Assembly: GCF_013359775.1 (NCBI RefSeq) | Contig: NZ_JABMCI010000067.1 | Coordinates: 186,001 to 250,000, forward strand | Direction of reading: 5' to 3' | DNA length: 64,000 nt | From: Cellulomonas humilata | GTDB lineage: Bacteria; Actinomycetota; Actinomycetes; Actinomycetales; Cellulomonadaceae | In this document: positions 10,301 to 18,855 of the stretch, one piece after another | Numbering within the stretch: the first letter of the stretch is position 1 | How the letters are laid out: each line of letters opens with the position of its first letter | The notes under the pieces: generated by a model | Told to the model about the DNA's origin: nothing | Seen by the model: the letters and a program-made list of their open reading frames with translations, nothing else | The model's database searches: none | Position numbers and translations under genes: made by a program

Positions 10301-11045
10301 AGCTGGCTGACCTGCTCCGCGACGACCAGGTGCTTATCGATCTTCTGGAGCGCCTCGTGGGCGGTGCGGAGGTCGACGTCGTCCCTGCGTTGGAGCGGCT
10401 GATCGCGGAGGAGGCCGTTCCCTACCTTGCCGCGCTGCGCTACAAGCCGTCCGGGGTGGAGAAGTTCCGCGAGTGGCAGCACGTCTGGGACCTCCAGCGT
10501 GAGGAGGACCGCATCGATGTCGGTGGTCCAGGGACAAAGCCGACGATCGCAGTTCCGCCCAAGTTCGGTCAGGTCGATTTCGTCAGGACCGCCTACTGGA
10601 AGGCGCGCGGCAAGCTCGACGTGCCGAAGGAGCGGTTCATCGTGTACCCACGCGTGACGCGGACCGGCGAAGGTTCGACGGTGCTCGGGTGGGCGGGCTG
10701 GAACTACGCGGAGCAGGGATTGGCTCTCGCGCGCCTCGTCGGTGATGCCAAGGCTGCAGGCGCAACCCACGACACGGTGATCCCGTTGCTCGCGGGTCTT
10801 GCCGAGGTCGAGCCGTGGGTCGCGCAGTGGCACCACGAGATCGACCCGGCGTTCGGCACGAGCCCGGCCGCAGCAGTCAGCGGCTTCCTCGACGGAGAGC
10901 TGCACGAGTACGGCGTCACCCGCGATGGCGTGACGGCATGGACCCCACCGGCGGTCACCCGTGGCCGCCCCCGGAAGGACGCCTGATGAGCCAGACCACC
11001 CCGCTGCGGGATGTCCTTGACATCCCCACGCACGTCGCGGCGGCC
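7363..11045 (+). repeat. Tandem duplication unit, copy 2 (end of pglW, pglX, start of pglY)
   Basis: Right copy of the repeat starting at 3651. Its left edge carries the last residues of pglW joined to pglX copy 2, and its right edge runs into the intact pglY. Homologous arms at both ends of the two pglX genes would allow recombination that collapses the pair or builds chimeric recognition domains. Confidence 0.88.
7375..10986 (+). CDS. pglX: BREX type 2 adenine-specific DNA methyltransferase PglX, copy 2
   Basis: A 1,203-residue paralogue of the preceding gene. Motif I (DPTCGSGHF, from D247) and NPPY (375-378) fall at the same residue numbers, so both copies appear catalytically intact. The N-terminal ~310 residues and the C-terminal part from [17 protein letters not shown] onward are near-identical to copy 1. 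Residues about 520-900 differ strongly, as expected of target-recognition domains. The divergent stretch again has A+T-rich patches (for example around 9,420-9,500). The GTG start overlaps the scar ORF stop; the stop overlaps the pglY ATG. Two full-length PglX genes in one BREX operon suggest two methylation specificities, or an active/spare pair. Function is by family; specificity cannot be read from sequence. Confidence 0.94.
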   Translation: MIVSSALLKDLRGQLKLVEADLRKQAEDAEVAWSGELREQFDYATAAGRTGLTWSAWRDGEISQAAVAWLIAATFIRFCEDNDLLEGAVADGQIPAPWIAGPTGTPTGSRVARAVEHQTGYFTDHPARNDRHWWREAFSVLANLPAGKSLVDPAHNPVWRADISPEAARGLLEFFRRTDEAGALNHDFTDADLDTRFLGDLYQDLSEYAKKTFALLQTPVFVEEFILDRTLEPAIAEFGLKDFKMIDPTCGSGHFLLGAFDRLLAHWTDEAPALDRRERVQRALDSVHGVDLNPFAVAIARFRLTVSALRASGERSFVGAPAYGFRLAIGDSLLGEQGTQGDLLASEDAFAYATEDLGDYKGILTPGQYHAVVGNPPYITPKDKALADRYRLAYPTCHRQYALSVPFMELFFRLAAREDPIRSAGYVGQITANSFMKREFGRKLIEEFLSGRDFSNPVDLELVADTSGAYIPGHGTPTVILVGRRRRPVSGSIKTVMGIRGEPGQPTEPARGLVWSELVANVQSDHFEGKFVTVAATPRDQFARHPWSLSGGGAGALKEAIDRRPDQLGARVDRIGFFGDSHADEAFFADRLPAQLGIQKEVRRATRGELVRDYSAEFSESAIFPYDEFHELLSAELLSDAVNRLLWQRRTTLWSRRVFSGQTYREAGKAFYEWHQLPQAGASRSITFAFVATHNHFVLDRGGKVFNRSAPVIKLPALATEEDHLNLLAILNTSTACFWLKQVSHSKGSQSGTGGFMHDEWEEFYEFTGTKLERFPLPVTNLMAFGKKLDDLARALDDGEPDALLARNTASSQVGMLDESRRSWLAVLEEMVFQQEELDWAAYSAFGLVDGNLTYAGAGLAGLALGERAFEIQLARRNESGADESTWFVRHGSTPITGLPTSWPADYRDVVERRLALIASDPFIGLLERPEYKRRWATRGWDTLEKDAVTAAVLDRLEQAELWRDASGPVTRSVAELADLLRDDQVLIDLLERLVGGAEVDVVPALERLIAEEAVPYLAALRYKPSGVEKFREWQHVWDLQREEDRIDVGGPGTKPTIAVPPKFGQVDFVRTAYWKARGKLDVPKERFIVYPRVTRTGEGSTVLGWAGWNYAEQGLALARLVGDAKAAGATHDTVIPLLAGLAEVEPWVAQWHHEIDPAFGTSPAAAVSGFLDGELHEYGVTRDGVTAWTPPAVTRGRPRKDA

Positions 11046-14000
11046 GACTTTGTCCTCCAGCTGCACGCCGGCGTCGAGGCTGCCGACCGGACGCTGGGGG
11101 AGTACATCGTCACGGATGCGATCGCGAAGTCGTTCGACTCGGCGTTGGGACTGGTCGGGAGCGCGGTCAATTCGGGAGCGCCCAAGGGTGCGTTCGTCCA
11201 TGGCTCGTTCGGGTCCGGCAAGTCGCACTTCATGGCGGTGCTCCATCTCCTGCTGACGGGGAACGCGACGGCGCGGGCCCTGCCTCGTCTCCAGGAAGTC
11301 GTCGCCAAGCACGAAGCGACCCTGACCAAGCGGTACCTCGCTGTCGACTACCACCTGCTGGGGAAGAAGTCGCTGGAGGAAGCGTTGTTCGGCGGGTACC
11401 TCGCCGAGGTGAAACGTCGCCACCCGGATAAGGCCCTGCCGGTTCTGCACAAGTCCGACTCGTTGCTGGCGGATGCGCGCGGCCTGCGTGCCGACTTCGG
11501 GGACGGGGCCTTCTTCACACGACTGAATGAGGGTGTGGCCGCCCCGGCCGGCGGAGGGTTCGGATCGAGGGTTGCCGCCGGAGGCGCCTGGACCCCTGAG
11601 TCCTTTGATGCAGCAGCCGCTGCAGGGCCCACCGACAAGCAGCGACTGGCACTCGTCTCCAAGCTGCGGGAGACGTTCTTCACCGCATCGGTCGACAGCG
11701 GTGAATGGCTGGAGATCTCCGACGGACTGCAGGCGATGACGGATCACACCCGCTCGCTCGGGTACGACGGTCTCGTCCTCTTTCTCGACGAGCTCGTCCT
11801 CTGGTTGGCCCAGCGGCTTGCGGATCCGACGTTCATCGCCACCGAGGTGGGCAAGGTCTCCAAGCTCGTCGAGACGGAGTCCGCGTCACTTGCCGTGCCG
11901 ATCATCTCGTTCGTCGCGCGTCAGCGTGACCTGAAGGACTTCATTGGCGACGCTGGTGTGGGTGCCGAGAAGCAGGGCATCGCCCAGAATTTCGGCTTCT
12001 TCGAGGGCCGCTTCGACTCCATCACGCTCGCCGCGGCGGACCTGCCGAAGATCGTCCACCAGCGGATCCTGCAGCCGACGAGCGAGCATGCAGCGGGCGA
12101 GCTCCGCTCGGCGCTCGGGCAGATCAAGGCGAACCGCGCGGCCTGGTCGGCGTTGCTGACGGATGACGCGAACGCCGACGAGCGCGCGTTCGAGCTCGTG
12201 TACCCATTTTCGCCCGCCCTCATCGATGCGCTGGTTGCACTCTCGTCCCTGCTGCAGCGCGAGCGCACGGCGCTCAAGGTGCTCTCCGAGCTGCTGTGCC
12301 GGGGACGCGATGAGCTCGTGGTGACCGACGTGATCCCTGTCGGCGACCTGTTCGACATCGTCGTCCTCGAGCAGAAGGCGCTTGCGTCCGAGATGGAGCA
12401 GCGGTTCGAGGTGGCCCGTCGGTTCTACCGCGACCGGCTGCGTCCGCACCTGCTGGCCGAGCACGGGCTGACCGAGGAGGCCGCCGCGGACCTGCCGCGC
12501 ACGCACCCGTTCCGCAACCATGACCGGCTCGCCAAGACGCTGCTCGTCGCGGAGATCGTCCCGGAGGCCAGTTCCCTGAAGAACCTGACCGCAGGGCGCC
12601 TCGCGGCGCTGAACTTCGGGTCGGTCCGTGCGATGCTCCCCGGCCAGGAGGCGACTCAGGTCCTGCAGATGGTCAAGGGTTGGTCGAGCCACTTCGGCGA
12701 GATCCGCGTCGGCACCGGCCAGGACCCGATCATCACGCTGACCTTGTCGGGCGTGGACTACGAGTCGGTCGTCGAGCGCGTCGCCGCCGAGGACAAGGCG
12801 GAGACCCGGCGGCGCCTCATCCGGGACATCCTGGGCACGGCGCTCGACCTCCCCGCACAAGAAGGCCTGCTGACCGATCGGCTGTACCACCACGTCTGGC
12901 GCGGATCGCGGCGTGACGTGGAGGTCATGTTCGCCAACGTCCGCGACTCGAACGTGCGAGATGACCAGCTGCGCGCGAACGCAGGCCGCTGGAAGCTCGT
13001 CATCGACTACCCGTTCGACGAGGCGGACTTCTTCCCCTCCGACGACTTCGCACGCCTCGACCGGCTCAAGTCCGAGGGGCTCGAGTCGGACACCGTTGCC
13101 TGGATCCCGTACTTCTTCACCGCGGAGCGGATGAACGCCGTTGGCCGGCTGGTCCTGCTGGAGTACCTCCTCACCGGCGACCGGTTCGACCAGAACGCAG
13201 ATCACCTCGCGGTCCTGGAACGCCCACAGGCGCGACGCACACTCGAGACGCAGCGTGAGTCCCTCCGAGCGGACCTCGGGGAGGCGCTCCTGCAGGCGTA
13301 TGGCATTCACGCGCCCCGAGAGTCCGACGTCGACGCGGGTAAGTCGGAACACCGCATCTTTGCGACGCTGCGCGCGGGGCTGCAGATCAGTAAGCCCAAC
13401 GCCGCGACGTTGCGCGAGGGCCTCGCCAAGGTGCTCGACGAGGCGTATGCCGACCAGTACCCCATGCACCCACGCTTCGAGCCCAGCGCGTCCGAGGTCA
13501 AGCGGAGCGAGGTCACTACCGTTCTCGCCGCAGTCCGGCAGGCCATCTCCACGCCAGCCGGCCGTCTCGACGCGCTCGACCGCCCTCGTGCGCAGGTGCT
13601 TCGTCGCGTGACCATGCCCCTCGGACTGGGCGAGGCGCACGAGAATGTCTTCGCCATCTCGCAGGCGACGTTCCGCTGGTGGGGAGAGATCACGCAGTCC
13701 GTGGCGACTGCCGCCGCAGTGAACGGCGCGATCCGTGTCGGCGATATTCGGTCCGGGCTGTCGGGCTTCGGCATGGCACGCGACGTCGAAGATCTGCTCA
13801 TCCTGACGTGGGCGGCTCTCGACGACCGGGAATACCGGCGGCACGGGGGTCGGTTGCCCGAGCCCGCCATCGGGGCACTTCCCGACGATGTCGAGATGTC
13901 CTCGCCGACCTTGCCGGACGAGGGGGAGTGGGCGGCGGCAGTCGCCCGCGCGGCGTCGCTCTTCGGAATCTCGGGCGAGCACCGCCGGTCGGCTCCCGCT

Positions 14001-14759
14001 GTGCAGCGGCTGGCCGCCAAAATCCGCGAAACGGCACGAGGTTTCGCTGCCCCCAACGAGCAACTCGTCGACGCACTGCTCCGACACGGGCCCGAGCTCG
14101 GCATCGACGTTGCCGGAGCGAACGCTCGCTTACAGACCGCCGAACGCGGGCGCGACCTTATCGTCGTGCTTAGTTCTCACGGTGACGACACGGACTTGCT
14201 CGTTGCTCTCGCTCGCGCGGACGTGCCGACCGAGGTCCAGCCGTTGGCGAAGTCGATGGCCTCCGCAGGTGAGGTGGCGAAAGCCATCTCCGGCGTCCGT
14301 TGGGACCAGGTTCGCGCTGCCACCAAGTTGCTTGGTGGCGGCGAGATTCTCGACCGCGTGCACGGTGCGGCCCGGGCGGAGGAACTGCACGCGCCGCTCG
14401 CACCGGCACTGCTGGCTGCGGGCGCGGACGCGGACTCTCTTGTCCTCGCGGAACTGGAGCAGGTTCGTCGCGAACGCGAGGAGCGGGAACGGCTCGAACA
14501 TGAGCGGCTCGAACGTGAGCGGCTCGAAAATGAGCGGCTCGAACGGGAGCGCCTGGCTCGCGAGGCAGAAGAGCGCCATCGGCGGGAGCAGGGCGGATCG
14601 GGGGAATCCCATCGACCAATCACCGATCCCGATCACGTTGACCTCGTCGTCGAGGGCGCAGGGTCGGTGGATATTGACCGCGTGCGACGCGGCGTTGCGC
14701 AGTTTGCACAAGACCACCCGGGCAAGACGATCCGGGTCACATGGAGCGTCGTGGAATGA
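10986..14759 (+). CDS. pglY: BREX type 2 ATPase PglY
   Basis: A 1,257-residue P-loop protein. Walker A is GSFGSGKSH at 73-81 and a Walker B-like LVLFLDEL has D268/E269. PglY is the large ATPase of BREX type 2 (counterpart of BrxC) and is required for exclusion with PglZ. The ATG overlaps the stop of pglX copy 2 (ATGA), and the stop overlaps the pglZ start in the same way. The long helical middle is typical of the family. Near the C-terminus (about residues 1,155-1,200) lies a charged coiled-coil stretch rich in Arg, Glu and Leu, encoded in part by a 15-bp tandem repeat. An in-frame start further upstream (10,815) would lie wholly inside pglX, so it was not used. Confidence 0.92.
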   Translation: MSQTTPLRDVLDIPTHVAAADFVLQLHAGVEAADRTLGEYIVTDAIAKSFDSALGLVGSAVNSGAPKGAFVHGSFGSGKSHFMAVLHLLLTGNATARALPRLQEVVAKHEATLTKRYLAVDYHLLGKKSLEEALFGGYLAEVKRRHPDKALPVLHKSDSLLADARGLRADFGDGAFFTRLNEGVAAPAGGGFGSRVAAGGAWTPESFDAAAAAGPTDKQRLALVSKLRETFFTASVDSGEWLEISDGLQAMTDHTRSLGYDGLVLFLDELVLWLAQRLADPTFIATEVGKVSKLVETESASLAVPIISFVARQRDLKDFIGDAGVGAEKQGIAQNFGFFEGRFDSITLAAADLPKIVHQRILQPTSEHAAGELRSALGQIKANRAAWSALLTDDANADERAFELVYPFSPALIDALVALSSLLQRERTALKVLSELLCRGRDELVVTDVIPVGDLFDIVVLEQKALASEMEQRFEVARRFYRDRLRPHLLAEHGLTEEAAADLPRTHPFRNHDRLAKTLLVAEIVPEASSLKNLTAGRLAALNFGSVRAMLPGQEATQVLQMVKGWSSHFGEIRVGTGQDPIITLTLSGVDYESVVERVAAEDKAETRRRLIRDILGTALDLPAQEGLLTDRLYHHVWRGSRRDVEVMFANVRDSNVRDDQLRANAGRWKLVIDYPFDEADFFPSDDFARLDRLKSEGLESDTVAWIPYFFTAERMNAVGRLVLLEYLLTGDRFDQNADHLAVLERPQARRTLETQRESLRADLGEALLQAYGIHAPRESDVDAGKSEHRIFATLRAGLQISKPNAATLREGLAKVLDEAYADQYPMHPRFEPSASEVKRSEVTTVLAAVRQAISTPAGRLDALDRPRAQVLRRVTMPLGLGEAHENVFAISQATFRWWGEITQSVATAAAVNGAIRVGDIRSGLSGFGMARDVEDLLILTWAALDDREYRRHGGRLPEPAIGALPDDVEMSSPTLPDEGEWAAAVARAASLFGISGEHRRSAPAVQRLAAKIRETARGFAAPNEQLVDALLRHGPELGIDVAGANARLQTAERGRDLIVVLSSHGDDTDLLVALARADVPTEVQPLAKSMASAGEVAKAISGVRWDQVRAATKLLGGGEILDRVHGAARAEELHAPLAPALLAAGADADSLVLAELEQVRREREERERLEHERLERERLENERLERERLAREAEERHRREQGGSGESHRPITDPDHVDLVVEGAGSVDIDRVRRGVAQFAQDHPGKTIRVTWSVVE
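14487..14546 (+). repeat. Four 15-bp tandem repeats inside pglY
   Basis: Four direct copies of a 15-bp unit close to gagcggctcgaacgt encode a five-residue R/L/E/x/E coiled-coil repeat. The unit is a multiple of three, so copy-number change would lengthen or shorten the coil without shifting frame. Confidence 0.85.
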
Positions 14760-17488
14760 GTGTGGACAGCAGTCGCCGGATTCGCCCTGCCGATGCGGGC
14801 TATGTCCGGCAACGAGCGGCCGCGTTGGTCGAGCGCGCGTCCGAGCGAGTCGAGATTCTTCGCGCCGCTCCCGTGTGGGACGGGCCTGAAGCCCTCGTCG
14901 AGGCGGGATTCACTGTCCGTGTGCGAGCTTGCGTCTCAGCGTTGGCGGTGCTGGATGCGTACGAGCAGCTCGGTGCGGAGGACTACCTCGTCGTGCTGAC
15001 GGACCGGGACGCCCATGATCTTGGCGACACGATCCTGCTTCGGGCGCGAGGTCACCGACCGCACGTCATCGATCCGTGGTCGGCGGTCCCCGAGATGTTC
15101 GGCGCACGAACCGCTGATCGGGACCTTCGTGCGCGGGGCTCATGGGTGCCCGAGGCCCTGCTCAGCCAGCGGCCGTCCCCTGGATGGCCGGCGGCTCCGG
15201 CCGGGACAGTGACCGAGGCCCACGCCCTGAGCAATCTGCTCTCCCACGTGTTGGGCATGCGGTTGCCGACGACCCTCGACGAGGGGAGCTTGCTCCTGCG
15301 GCTCGACACCCCCGAGGGGCGGCTGGCGTGGCAGTCGACGTCGCCCACGCTCCGCGATGGGCTCGCGGGCTGGGCCGGCGACGGCCTCGGCGCTGCGGCC
15401 GAGCTCGCTCTGCGCATCGCCGCGGCCCAGCAGGTTTCGGTCTGCGGGGTAGGCCTCGCGCTCGACGTCGTCTGGCCGCGTCCTGAAGATCACGCGGTGG
15501 TGACGGAGGACCAGAAGGCGGCGCGCATTCGCGCGGAGGCGAAGATTCACCCTGCCGCCAACGGGATCAGGTCGCGCGCCCTAGCCGATGCGGCCAGGTT
15601 GATCGCCACCCGCCACGAAGACTCCGGCGATGCGGCGTTGGGTGTCGCGCTCGACGCAGCGGAAGCCGTCCTCGGCGACCTTCAATGGGCCGACGGTGCC
15701 GAACGAAGTGACTGGTTGGCCACCGGGCTCCGAGCGCGGCTGCGGCATCTGACCGAGCACATCCGCGCCAATCTTTTGATGAACCCGGCCGGGGCTGGTC
15801 CCGAGAGCCAGTTGGCAGAGCTGCTCGAACACCGGCTCGCGCGCAGGAATGCGCGGGAGATCGTCGCCGCGCAGATGGCCGTGCGGCTGGTTCGGTGGCT
15901 TGGCTCACCGGACGGCGCCGGGCGCCCGCCGGCCGGCTCCCTGACAGAGGCGCTCCACATCCAGGTCGACGATGGCGCGTGGGTTGATCATGCCCTCGCC
16001 GCCGTGCACACGGGCTCGGCATTCCCCGAGGTCGCGCTGGTCTACGGAGAACTCGTTACGCGTGTTCGCGGGCAGCGACGCGAGCGTGACGCGATGGCGG
16101 CGGCCCTGCTCGCTCGTGCAACGGCCGATGACCAACCCCTCGACGACGTCGTTCCCCTCGAAGACCTGCGCCAGCGGGTCGTGGTTCCCGTGGCCAAGGC
16201 CACAGGCACGCTCGTTGTCGTCGTAGATGGAATGTCCGCGGCCGTCGCAACCGAGATCGTCGACTCGGGGCTCGCGCGGACGTGGACCGAGTTGCTCCCA
16301 GCCAACTCTGCACGCCGGGCCGTTGGGCTCGCCGTGCTGCCGAGCATGACCACGTACTCACGGACCTCGCTGTTCGCCGGTGCGTTGCAGACGGGCACGC
16401 AAGACGCCGAGAAGAAGCGGTGGCGCGACGATCTCGGTGCCGCGATCTTCCACAAGGAACAGCTGCAGACGGTGGCTGGCGCCATGCTCCCCGCGAGCCT
16501 GGTCGAGGCGCTCGAGGGACCGGACCGCGTCATCGGCGTCGTGCTGAACACCGTCGACGACGCGCTCAAGAGCGCCGACCCGGGCGGGACAGCATGGACC
16601 GACGAGACAGTCCGCTACCTGGCGCCGCTGCTCAACGCGGCGTACATCGCCGGCCGCACCGTCATCCTGACCTCCGACCACGGGCACGTGATCGAACGCG
16701 GCGGGGCGCTGCGCAACTACGCCGGCTCGGATGCACGCTGGCGTACCGCCGACTCCGTCGCGGCGGATGGCGAGGTGTTGGTGGCGGGACGCCGCGTTCT
16801 TACTCCCGGCGGTCGCGCGGTACTGGCGTGGGATGAGGACATCCGCTTCGGGAAGCGGTCCGCCGGTTACCACGGCGGGGCGAGCCTTGCCGAGATCACC
16901 GTGCCGATCATCGTTCTGGCCCCTACGCCCGATGCCGAGATCGCGGGATGGCGCGCGGGGCCACCGCAGATGCCGAGCTGGTGGAACGACCCAGTCATCG
17001 CTCGTCCGGATCCGTCGGTGGGTGGCAGGCGCGCTCTTCGAGCCGGCCCAGTGGTCGTGTCGGACCCGCCGGCCGCACGATCAAGCAAGTTGCGCCGGGA
17101 CGCTGAGGATGCCGGGCAGGGAATGCTCGGCTTCGACGTTGCCGACCCTGTCACGCCCAAACCCGTTGATGCGGAGTCCGCGCTGGTGGACGCACTCCTA
17201 CAGTCCCCGACTTACGCGGAGCAGCGTCGGCACAGCGGTCGCCACCCTCTCGACGACGGCGTCGTGCAAGCTTTCGTGCTCGGTGCGATTCGACGCGGTG
17301 GGCGAGCGCATCGATACACCCTTGCGGCAGAGGCAGGGGTGGCAACGCCGCTTGTGGCGGGGACGATCGTGAGTCTCCGTCGGCTCCTGAATGTGGACAT
17401 GTACCCCGTCATCAAGGAGGACGAGGACGGAGTCACCCTCGTGCTCGACGCGGCGCTCCTCCGTCAGCAGTTCGACCTGGGATCCTGA
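14756..17488 (+). CDS. pglZ: BREX type 2 alkaline-phosphatase-fold protein PglZ
   Basis: A 910-residue PglZ. The phosphatase-fold core shows VVVVDGM with D491 and a metal-site DHGH at 641-644. PglZ is the signature protein of BREX and Pgl systems. The ATG overlaps the pglY stop (ATGA), which fixes the start over an in-frame alternative at 14,741. The last ~100 residues (807-910) form a separate, winged-helix-like domain beginning ESALVDALLQSPT. That domain is clearly homologous to the C-terminus of the minus-strand gene at 20,933-21,766. brxD starts 4 nt after the stop. Confidence 0.94.
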   Translation: MSVDSSRRIRPADAGYVRQRAAALVERASERVEILRAAPVWDGPEALVEAGFTVRVRACVSALAVLDAYEQLGAEDYLVVLTDRDAHDLGDTILLRARGHRPHVIDPWSAVPEMFGARTADRDLRARGSWVPEALLSQRPSPGWPAAPAGTVTEAHALSNLLSHVLGMRLPTTLDEGSLLLRLDTPEGRLAWQSTSPTLRDGLAGWAGDGLGAAAELALRIAAAQQVSVCGVGLALDVVWPRPEDHAVVTEDQKAARIRAEAKIHPAANGIRSRALADAARLIATRHEDSGDAALGVALDAAEAVLGDLQWADGAERSDWLATGLRARLRHLTEHIRANLLMNPAGAGPESQLAELLEHRLARRNAREIVAAQMAVRLVRWLGSPDGAGRPPAGSLTEALHIQVDDGAWVDHALAAVHTGSAFPEVALVYGELVTRVRGQRRERDAMAAALLARATADDQPLDDVVPLEDLRQRVVVPVAKATGTLVVVVDGMSAAVATEIVDSGLARTWTELLPANSARRAVGLAVLPSMTTYSRTSLFAGALQTGTQDAEKKRWRDDLGAAIFHKEQLQTVAGAMLPASLVEALEGPDRVIGVVLNTVDDALKSADPGGTAWTDETVRYLAPLLNAAYIAGRTVILTSDHGHVIERGGALRNYAGSDARWRTADSVAADGEVLVAGRRVLTPGGRAVLAWDEDIRFGKRSAGYHGGASLAEITVPIIVLAPTPDAEIAGWRAGPPQMPSWWNDPVIARPDPSVGGRRALRAGPVVVSDPPAARSSKLRRDAEDAGQGMLGFDVADPVTPKPVDAESALVDALLQSPTYAEQRRHSGRHPLDDGVVQAFVLGAIRRGGRAHRYTLAAEAGVATPLVAGTIVSLRRLLNVDMYPVIKEDEDGVTLVLDAALLRQQFDLGS

Positions 17489-17492
17489 CGCC

Positions 17493-18848
17493 GTGGTCGT
17501 CATCAGCCCCCGTCGCCGTTCCGAAGTCATCGACGCACTCCGTCGTGGCACCGTGCCCCAACAGGGGCTTGACGTGCTTGCCGTCGGCCTGGAGAAGTTC
17601 GAATCCGCAATCGACGGCGAGCTCACGACCGTCGCCAACGGCGGCGGTCAGTTCAAGGCGGTTCGCGGCGAGTACGGCTCAGGCAAGACCTTCTTCACTC
17701 GCTGGCTCGTGGAGCGCGCTAAGCGTGAACGCTTTGCCGCCGCGGAGATTCAGATCTCCGAGACAGAGACCCCGCTGCACAAGCTCGAGACCGTGTATCG
17801 CCGCCTCGTCGAGAGCCTGTCGACTGCCGAGGCGCCTCCAAGTGCACTGCGGGACGTTGTCGACGGCTGGTTCCACGTCCTGACCGAGGACGTCATCGCG
17901 ACCGGCACGGTGGACCCCTCTGATGCGACAGCACTCGAGCGCGCGACCGACGAGCTGATGGAACTGCGTCTCGCCGGCGTCAGTCGCACTGCACCCGCGT
18001 TTGCCACAGTGCTCCGTGGCTATCGACGTGCTCGGGCCGAGGGGGACGCGGTTCAGGCAGAGGGTTTGTTGGCGTGGTTGGGCGGTCAACCGCACGTCGC
18101 GGCATCGGTGCGACGTGCCGCGGGAGTGCGCGGGGAGCTGGACCATTTCGGCGCACTCGGATTCCTTCAGGGGCTGCTGACGGTCCTGCGGGACTCCGAC
18201 TACCGAGGTCTGGTCGTCGTGCTGGACGAGGTCGAGACCTTGCAGCGAGTGCGCTCCGACGTCCGCGAGAAGTCGCTGAACGCGTTGCGCCAGCTCATCG
18301 ACGAAGTCGACGGTGGCCGGTTCCCCGGCCTCTATCTGGTGATGACCGGGACGCCTGCGTTCTTCGATGGACAGCAGGGCGTGCAGCGCCTCGCTCCTCT
18401 GGCGCAGCGGCTTGCCGTGGACTTCGACACCGATGCGCGGTTCGACAACCCGCGGGCTGTCCAGATTCGGCTTCCCGGCTTCACGCCCGACTCGTTGCGG
18501 TCGCTCGGCATGCGGGTGCGCGACATCTACGCCGCGGGCGCAACGTCGCCCGACCGGATCGAGACGGTGGTCGACGACCGGTACATCGAGCTGCTCGCAG
18601 GTGCGGTTGCGGGGGAGCTCGGCGGCCGCGTCGGTGTCGCCCCCAGACTGTTCCTCAAGAAGCTGGTAGGCGATGTGCTCGACCGGGTCGATCAGTTCGC
18701 CGACTTCGACCCTCGCCAGCACTACAAGCTCACCATCTCGGGCTCCGAGCTGACCGAGACCGAGCTCGAAGCGAGCCACCTGGGCGATGCGCGCGCGGCG
18801 ATCCGCACCGCACCTGCGAGCGTCGACGACATCGACCTCGATCTGTGA
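17493..18848 (+). CDS. brxD: BREX type 2 ATP-binding protein BrxD
   Basis: A 451-residue ATPase with Walker A GEYGSGKT (K65) and Walker B VVLDEVETL (D245). BrxD is a marker of BREX type 2 and is normally encoded between pglZ and brxHI, as here. I chose the GTG at 17,493, four bases after the pglZ stop, because the protein then begins VVVISPRRRSEVIDALRRG, a usual N-terminus for the family. The next gene starts 7 nt after the stop. No unusual residues were seen in the nucleotide-binding motifs. Confidence 0.92.
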   Translation: MVVISPRRRSEVIDALRRGTVPQQGLDVLAVGLEKFESAIDGELTTVANGGGQFKAVRGEYGSGKTFFTRWLVERAKRERFAAAEIQISETETPLHKLETVYRRLVESLSTAEAPPSALRDVVDGWFHVLTEDVIATGTVDPSDATALERATDELMELRLAGVSRTAPAFATVLRGYRRARAEGDAVQAEGLLAWLGGQPHVAASVRRAAGVRGELDHFGALGFLQGLLTVLRDSDYRGLVVVLDEVETLQRVRSDVREKSLNALRQLIDEVDGGRFPGLYLVMTGTPAFFDGQQGVQRLAPLAQRLAVDFDTDARFDNPRAVQIRLPGFTPDSLRSLGMRVRDIYAAGATSPDRIETVVDDRYIELLAGAVAGELGGRVGVAPRLFLKKLVGDVLDRVDQFADFDPRQHYKLTISGSELTETELEASHLGDARAAIRTAPASVDDIDLDL

Positions 18849-18855
18849 GCTCCGC

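Noticed and set aside
11886-14087. Minus-strand 733-codon frame opposite pglY
   Set aside because: A shadow with no recognisable domain. pglY has Walker motifs and operon overlaps.
14487-14546. CRISPR-like short repeats
   Set aside because: The 15-bp units are directly adjacent without spacers and encode a coiled coil inside pglY. No CRISPR array or cas gene was seen in the window.
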